Source of the DNA: an uncultured Anaerolineales bacterium
GTDB lineage: Bacteria; Chloroflexota; Anaerolineae; Anaerolineales; Villigracilaceae
Direction of reading: 5' to 3'
DNA length: 17,454 nucleotides
NCBI GenBank assembly: GCA_937928015.1
Contig: CALFXA010000093.1
Coordinates: 1-17,454, forward strand
How positions within the stretch are numbered: position 1 is the first letter of the stretch; each line of letters opens with the position of its first letter. The position numbers and the translations under genes were made by a program. Below are positions 13,857-17,454 of this stretch, piece after piece. The notes under the pieces are model-generated. The model did not search any database and had not been told where the DNA came from. It saw only the letters and a program-made list of their open reading frames with translations.

Positions 13857-14624
13857 ATGACACACACACAAGACAAATCCACCGCCATGCGCCAGGGCGT
13901 ATTGATCTTCGTCTACCTGGGCATTTTGACGGTACTCGAATATTTCATCGCGGTCGCCTTCGATGCCGTGCCCCTGCTGGTCGTGGTGGCGCTGGTCAAG
14001 GCGGGGCTGGTGATGTATTACTACATGCACATCTACCGCCTTAGCGAGGATGACGGTTCCGACGAGCACTCCTACGCCTACAAGACGGGCACCAACCGAT
14101 TGGGCCTGTGGCTGTTCCTGCTTTCGGATGCCTTCGTCTTCGGCGGCCTGATGGTGGCCCGTATCAACCTGTTGGGGATGACCCGCCCGCACCTGAACCA
14201 ATTGCTCGGTCTGGGCGTGACGGCCGTCCTGCTGATCTCGTCCTTCTTCATGAATCGTGCTGAAACGGCCATCGCGCATGGTGATAGAAAGACCTTCATG
14301 ACGGGAACGTTTATTACGATGATCCTGGGCTTGCTCTTCGTGATCGGCGTGGTTGGGCTGGAATGGCAACTGGCTAAAATCGAGGAGGTAATTGCCAACA
14401 GGGACGTTGTGGGTGCGGTCTTCTATATGATGACAGGCATGCATGCCTTTCACGTACTGACGGGTGTGATTTTGCTCTTCACTGTTTGGAATAAAGGTCG
14501 CAAAGGTCTGTACACTGCTGAAAAGCACTGGGGTGTGGAGGCCGCCGCCGTCTACTGGCACTTCGTGGACGTGGTCTGGATCTTCTTTTATCCCGCGCTG
14601 TACCTGATCGGGAAGGTCCTGTAG
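13857..14624 (+). CDS. fused cytochrome c oxidase subunits IV and III
   Basis: A 255-residue membrane protein. Residues 12-62 look like the small bacterial subunit IV (VLIFVYLGILTVLEYF, then LLVVVALVKAGLVMYYYMH), with two helices. Residues 80-255 are subunit III with about five helices (GLWLFLLSDAFVFGG at 83-97, GMHAFHVLTG at 194-203, YWHFVDVVWIFFYPALY at 233-249). The linker RLSEDDGSDEHSYAY is acidic and polar. The frame is unbroken, so this is a genuine fusion in IV-III order rather than two genes. It has a weak AGGG ribosome site and starts 13 bp after the subunit I stop. It is the last gene before the terminator at 14663-14692. Subunit III normally stabilises the active site and proton uptake. 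Confidence 0.88.
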   Translation: MTHTQDKSTAMRQGVLIFVYLGILTVLEYFIAVAFDAVPLLVVVALVKAGLVMYYYMHIYRLSEDDGSDEHSYAYKTGTNRLGLWLFLLSDAFVFGGLMVARINLLGMTRPHLNQLLGLGVTAVLLISSFFMNRAETAIAHGDRKTFMTGTFITMILGLLFVIGVVGLEWQLAKIEEVIANRDVVGAVFYMMTGMHAFHVLTGVILLFTVWNKGRKGLYTAEKHWGVEAAAVYWHFVDVVWIFFYPALYLIGKVL

Positions 14625-14650
14625 CAGGCCGCGGTTCGATAACTGAAAGA

Positions 14651-14659
14651 TGGTATGAT
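14651..14659 (+). promoter_or_regulatory. extended -10 promoter for the oxidase assembly operon
   Basis: TGGTATGAT gives an extended -10 (TATGAT at 14654-14659, five of six). No convincing -35 lies 16-18 bases upstream. Transcription would start near 14666, inside the left arm of the terminator hairpin, 40 bases before the sco ATG. Confidence 0.55.
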
Positions 14660-14662
14660 GTC

Positions 14663-14692
14663 GGGGCGGCCAACAGGTCGCCCCGCTTTTTT
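14663..14692 (+). terminator. intrinsic terminator of the oxidase structural operon
   Basis: GGGGCGGCC (14663-14671), AACA loop, GGTCGCCCC (14676-14684): nine pairs with one G-U, then GC and six T residues (14687-14692). It lies 39 bp after the subunit IV-III stop. A transcript starting at the embedded promoter would lack the first bases of the left arm and so would form only a shortened stem. Confidence 0.85.
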
Positions 14693-14705
14693 CGGAGGTC
14701 ATTGC

Positions 14706-15308
14706 ATGGATCGCAAGTTGATTTGGGTCGGAGTCGGCTCGCTGGCTGTTATCCTGGTGGGAATTCTGCTGGCCTATCTGTTTGCAAAACCACCCAGTTT
14801 TCTCGGCACAACATATGAACCCCTGCCTGCGCCCGAGATCGACATGCCCCTGGCGGATGGGGCACAGTTCCGCCTAAGCGACCACAAGAGCCAGGTGGTG
14901 CTGATCTTCTTCGGTTACACCTCCTGCCCGGACGTGTGTCCGACCACCCTGTCGAATCTCAAACTGGTGATGAATGAATTGGGCGCGGATGCCGAACGGG
15001 TGCAGGTGCTCTTCGTCACCATGGACCCCGACCGCGACACGCCCGCCCGTACGCAGGATTATGCCAGCCGCTTCTACCCGACCTTCCTCGGCCTCTCGGG
15101 ACCCATCGAACAATTGGGCAAGGTCTGGGGCGACTATGGTGCATACCGTGAACTCGGACCAAAGGACGAGTATGGCAATTACGCCGTGACCCATTCCTCG
15201 CGCCTGACCGTCATCGACACGCATGGGAACCTGCGGCTGTCCTTCAATTTCGACTCGCGCTGGCAGGATATTCTGCACGATGTGCGCCTGCTGCTGGCCG
15301 AGAAGTAA
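14706..15308 (+). CDS. Sco/SenC copper chaperone for cytochrome c oxidase
   Basis: A 200-residue membrane-anchored thioredoxin-fold protein. Residues 5-27 form the single N-terminal helix. The copper site is Cys74-x3-Cys78 (GYTSCPDVCPTTL) plus His163 (AVTHSSRL). TMDPDRDTP (105-113) is another hallmark. It delivers or reduces copper for the CuA centre of subunit II on the periplasmic side. The frame extends upstream to 14655, but ATG 14706 has GGAGG (14694-14698) seven bases before it and homology begins there. It is the first gene of the assembly operon. Confidence 0.94.
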   Translation: MDRKLIWVGVGSLAVILVGILLAYLFAKPPSFLGTTYEPLPAPEIDMPLADGAQFRLSDHKSQVVLIFFGYTSCPDVCPTTLSNLKLVMNELGADAERVQVLFVTMDPDRDTPARTQDYASRFYPTFLGLSGPIEQLGKVWGDYGAYRELGPKDEYGNYAVTHSSRLTVIDTHGNLRLSFNFDSRWQDILHDVRLLLAEK

Positions 15309-15342
15309 GGTTTTCTCGTTTCAAAGGAAAGGTGCCTTCAAA

Positions 15343-15846
15343 ATGTCTCGCAGCGCAATCTTCAAGCGCATCTTCATTTCCCTGTTGCTCGGATTCGCCC
15401 TGGCGGCCGTGATGAGTGAGGCCGCCTTCCAATTGTTCAAACGTGAGAACCGCGAACCCACCCGCATCGAGTTGGTCATTCCCGATGGGACGGCGGAGCG
15501 TGTAGCCCAGGGTGAAGCACCGCCTGGCCTTCCCCAGGATATGACCTTCGTGGTCGGCGATACGCTGGCCGTGGTCAACCAGGACAGCGTCGACCATCAA
15601 CTGGGTCCGCTGTGGGTGCCTGCGGGGACGACCGCCACCATGAACCTGTCGAGCGAGGAGAGCTACGCGTTGGAATGTTCCTTCCAGCCGACCAAATATT
15701 TCGGTCTGGACGTCCATCAGCCCGTGACGTGGGGGACGCGCCTCTCGGGCATCTTCTTCGCGGGCTTTCCGTTGACGGGCATCTTCGCCGTGTATAGCAT
15801 CCTGTTGGGCGGCGATAAAAAGAAAAAGCAGGAGGCGGCCGCGTGA
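15343..15846 (+). CDS. membrane-anchored cupredoxin-like protein in the oxidase assembly operon
   Basis: A 167-residue protein of no family I can name precisely. One hydrophobic helix lies at about 9-27 and another at 133-156, with a Lys-rich tail (DKKKKQEAAA). Between them an extracytoplasmic domain resembles a cupredoxin: MTFVVGDTLAVVNQDSVDHQLG has the typical strand-turn leading to a His (His85), followed by AGTT, then Cys112 (LECSF) and His125 (LDVHQP), candidate copper ligands. No clear Met axial ligand follows. The frame opens upstream at 15223, but the preceding Sco gene occupies that DNA and a purine-rich AAGGAAAGG lies before ATG 15343. The stop overlaps the SURF1 GTG. Its position between Sco and SURF1 suggests a role in copper-centre assembly (inference). 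Confidence 0.75.
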   Translation: MSRSAIFKRIFISLLLGFALAAVMSEAAFQLFKRENREPTRIELVIPDGTAERVAQGEAPPGLPQDMTFVVGDTLAVVNQDSVDHQLGPLWVPAGTTATMNLSSEESYALECSFQPTKYFGLDVHQPVTWGTRLSGIFFAGFPLTGIFAVYSILLGGDKKKKQEAAA

Positions 15847-16589
15847 AAACTCTGCGCGCCATGTTCTCCCGCAAGTGGATTCTAACAACCCTGTTCGTCT
15901 TCGCGGGCACGGCCTTGTGTGTGCGGCTGGGCATCTGGCAGTTGGACCGCCTGCATCAGCGGCGGGAAGCGAATGCCCAGTACGAGGCCGCGCGCGCCCT
16001 GCCGTCCCTGGAATTGACGGGCGCAACGAGCGAAGACCTGACCGCCCAGGAATACCGCGATGTGACCGCGCGCGGCACCTACGACTTCGAGCATCAGGTG
16101 GCACTGCGCAACCAGGAACTGGACGGCGTGCTGGGTTATTCCCTGATCACGCCGCTGGTATTGAGTGACGGCTCGGCGGTGCTGGTCGAGCGCGGCTTCA
16201 TCCCCGCGGAGGGCAACGCCGCGCCCGCCGACTGGCGCAAGTACGACGAGTCAGGCGAGGTGGCCGTCAGCGGAATCCTCCACCTGGGGCAAACGGAACC
16301 AGGCTTCTGGGCGGCCTCCGATCCACCGCCCGTCGAGGGGCAGAAACTCGATTTCTGGGTGATCGTCAACATCCCGCGCATCCAGCTCCAGGTCCCGTAT
16401 CGCCTGTTGCCCGTCTTCATCCAGCCGAACATGGACCCCGCCGACACGACCCCACCCATCGCCTATCAGGCGCAATACGAGGTGACCGAGGGGCCGCATC
16501 TGGGGTACGCGGGCCAGTGGTTCACCTTTGCCACGCTGTTGTTTTTTGGATATCCGCTCTTCTATCTGCCGAGGCAGGAGCACTCATGA
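15843..16589 (+). CDS. SURF1-family cytochrome c oxidase assembly protein
   Basis: A 248-residue protein with the SURF1 layout: N-terminal helix (12-30), LGIWQLDRLHQRR (30-42), a periplasmic domain with the YRDVTARGTYD, RNQELDGVLGYSLITPL and VERGFIP signatures, and a C-terminal helix (about 221-243, GQWFTFATLLFFGYPLFYL). SURF1 proteins help place heme a in subunit I. It starts with GTG overlapping the upstream stop (GTGA), with GGAGG (15831-15835) seven bases before; ATG 15861 is a weaker alternative. Its stop overlaps the next start (ATGA). Confidence 0.92.
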   Translation: MKTLRAMFSRKWILTTLFVFAGTALCVRLGIWQLDRLHQRREANAQYEAARALPSLELTGATSEDLTAQEYRDVTARGTYDFEHQVALRNQELDGVLGYSLITPLVLSDGSAVLVERGFIPAEGNAAPADWRKYDESGEVAVSGILHLGQTEPGFWAASDPPPVEGQKLDFWVIVNIPRIQLQVPYRLLPVFIQPNMDPADTTPPIAYQAQYEVTEGPHLGYAGQWFTFATLLFFGYPLFYLPRQEHS

Positions 16590-17454
16590 AATATTCGCTG
16601 CGTTCTTCTTTTGCCCGCCAAACCCTGGTCCTCTTTTTCCTCGTCCTGTTGCTGACCCTCCTGGGACGCGCCGTGACCCTGACGGGCGCGGCCGCCTATT
16701 GCCAGGGTTGGCCCGTCTGCGTGCCTACGCATCCCGTGGGCTGGTTGCAATTGGTGCATCGGCTGGCGGTCGTCCTGGCCTCGGTTCAAATGGTCTGGGT
16801 GATGCGCAAGGCCTGGCGCGAACAGCGTGAGAATACGCTGCTGCTGCCGTTGACCACGGTGCTGGGGGTGCTGTTCTTCGGTCAGGCGTTGATTGGCTCG
16901 CTGGAAGTGACCCACGGCCTGGCACGACATCTGGCTGTGCTGCACGGGCTGACGGCTGTCTCGTTGTGGTTCGCGTTGCTCGGTCTGGCGCTGGTGGCGG
17001 GCGTCCAAGCCGTGGACCCCGTCTCTGTTCCCGTTTTGGATGCACGCCAGCGTCTGAAGGATTTCTTCGCGCTCTCCAAACCGCTGATCGTGGCGCTGCT
17101 GCTGGTGACCACCTTCGCGGGGCTGGTGGCAGGCGGCAAGCAATGGCCGTCCTTCCCGCTGGCGTTCTGGACCTTGTTGGGCGGTGCGCTGGCAGCGGGC
17201 GGCTCCTCGGCGCTGAACCAGTACATCGACCGCGAACTGGACAAGAACATGCAGCGCACGGCCAAACGTCCGCTGGCTTCCGAGCGGTTGACGGCCGCCG
17301 AAGGCCTGGCCTTTGGCCTGGCCCTGTGCCTATCGAGTTATTATATTCTGGCGGGATTCGTCAATCTGCTGGCGGCGCTGCTTTCGCTAGCGGGCATTTT
17401 CTATTACGTGTTCTTCTACAGCGTGTGGTTGAAGAAGGCCACCGTGCAGAACAT
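16586..17454 (+). CDS. ctaB: half CtaA-like domain fused to protoheme IX farnesyltransferase CtaB, partial at 3' end
   Basis: The frame runs 289 codons to the right edge. Residues 1-142 contain four helices resembling one half of heme A synthase (CtaA): a C-x5-C pair (Cys39, Cys45) in the first external loop, His58 after helix 2 begins and His120 as the probable heme ligand of helix 4. The Glu usually three residues before the first His in CtaA is Gln55. From about 155 the protein is heme O synthase (UbiA fold): ALSKP (162-166), the prenyl-diphosphate motif N211-x3-D215-x3-D219-x2-M222-x-R224, and the start of the second motif at YSVWLKKATVQN (278-289). CtaB makes heme O from protoheme. A full CtaA has eight helices, so this domain is half-size. 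ATG overlaps the SURF1 stop (ATGA). The end of the gene lies outside. Confidence 0.88.
   Translation, partial: MKYSLRSSFARQTLVLFFLVLLLTLLGRAVTLTGAAAYCQGWPVCVPTHPVGWLQLVHRLAVVLASVQMVWVMRKAWREQRENTLLLPLTTVLGVLFFGQALIGSLEVTHGLARHLAVLHGLTAVSLWFALLGLALVAGVQAVDPVSVPVLDARQRLKDFFALSKPLIVALLLVTTFAGLVAGGKQWPSFPLAFWTLLGGALAAGGSSALNQYIDRELDKNMQRTAKRPLASERLTAAEGLAFGLALCLSSYYILAGFVNLLAALLSLAGIFYYVFFYSVWLKKATVQN

Noticed and set aside
15244..16104. Minus-strand frame of 286 codons across the cupredoxin-like and SURF1 genes
   Set aside because: It is antisense to two genes with clear ribosome sites and membrane topology, and has low-complexity Arg-rich composition.

Overview
The window looks like chromosomal DNA of a Chloroflexota bacterium, probably Anaerolineae. 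I infer this from lipoproteins with Thr/Pro/Ala-rich linkers after the lipobox, S-layer-homology-like modules with a paired-cysteine variant, a PadR-type regulator, a MoeA-PBP fusion, and a caa3 oxidase operon with fused subunits. This is not a computed placement. Coding DNA is GC-rich except for the left end (about 1-2140), which is visibly poorer in GC. No tRNA, rRNA, CRISPR array or transposase gene was seen. Every recognised gene left of about 6235 is on the minus strand and every one to the right is on the plus strand.

Left end (1-2144): a secreted surface protein runs off the edge. It has a signal peptide, about eight BspA/DUF285 repeats and two SLH-like modules. Its AT-rich upstream region carries several inverted repeats.

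Molybdenum region (2145-9558): on the minus strand are padR, two tandem and diverged modA-type lipoproteins, modB, and a serine racemase/threonine dehydratase-like PLP enzyme. Most are tightly packed and probably form one operon under a PadR operator and promoter. Divergent from it are a homocysteine methyltransferase (apparently on a leaderless mRNA), a MoeA protein fused to a periplasmic-binding-protein-like domain, and a stand-alone receiver protein. Molybdate uptake and molybdenum cofactor insertion therefore flank one divergent regulatory region of about 96 bp. No modC ATPase gene is in the window.

Redox region (9559-17454): a strong terminator with an overlapping consensus promoter starts a cytochrome c lipoprotein gene, followed by a Bcp peroxiredoxin. 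Next comes a caa3-type (A2 family) cytochrome c oxidase operon: subunit II with a cytochrome c domain, subunit I with an unusual four-helix N-terminal extension, and a fused subunit IV-III protein. A terminator with an embedded promoter separates these from an assembly operon. That operon holds Sco, an unrecognised membrane-anchored cupredoxin-like protein, SURF1, and a fusion of a half-size CtaA-like domain with heme O synthase CtaB (cut by the window edge). Together they encode the enzyme plus the copper delivery and heme A/O supply needed to build it.

The least-described elements are the PadR-controlled mod operon with a ModA paralogue altered at its oxyanion-binding serines, the subunit fusions and extensions of the oxidase, and the cupredoxin-like protein in the assembly operon.
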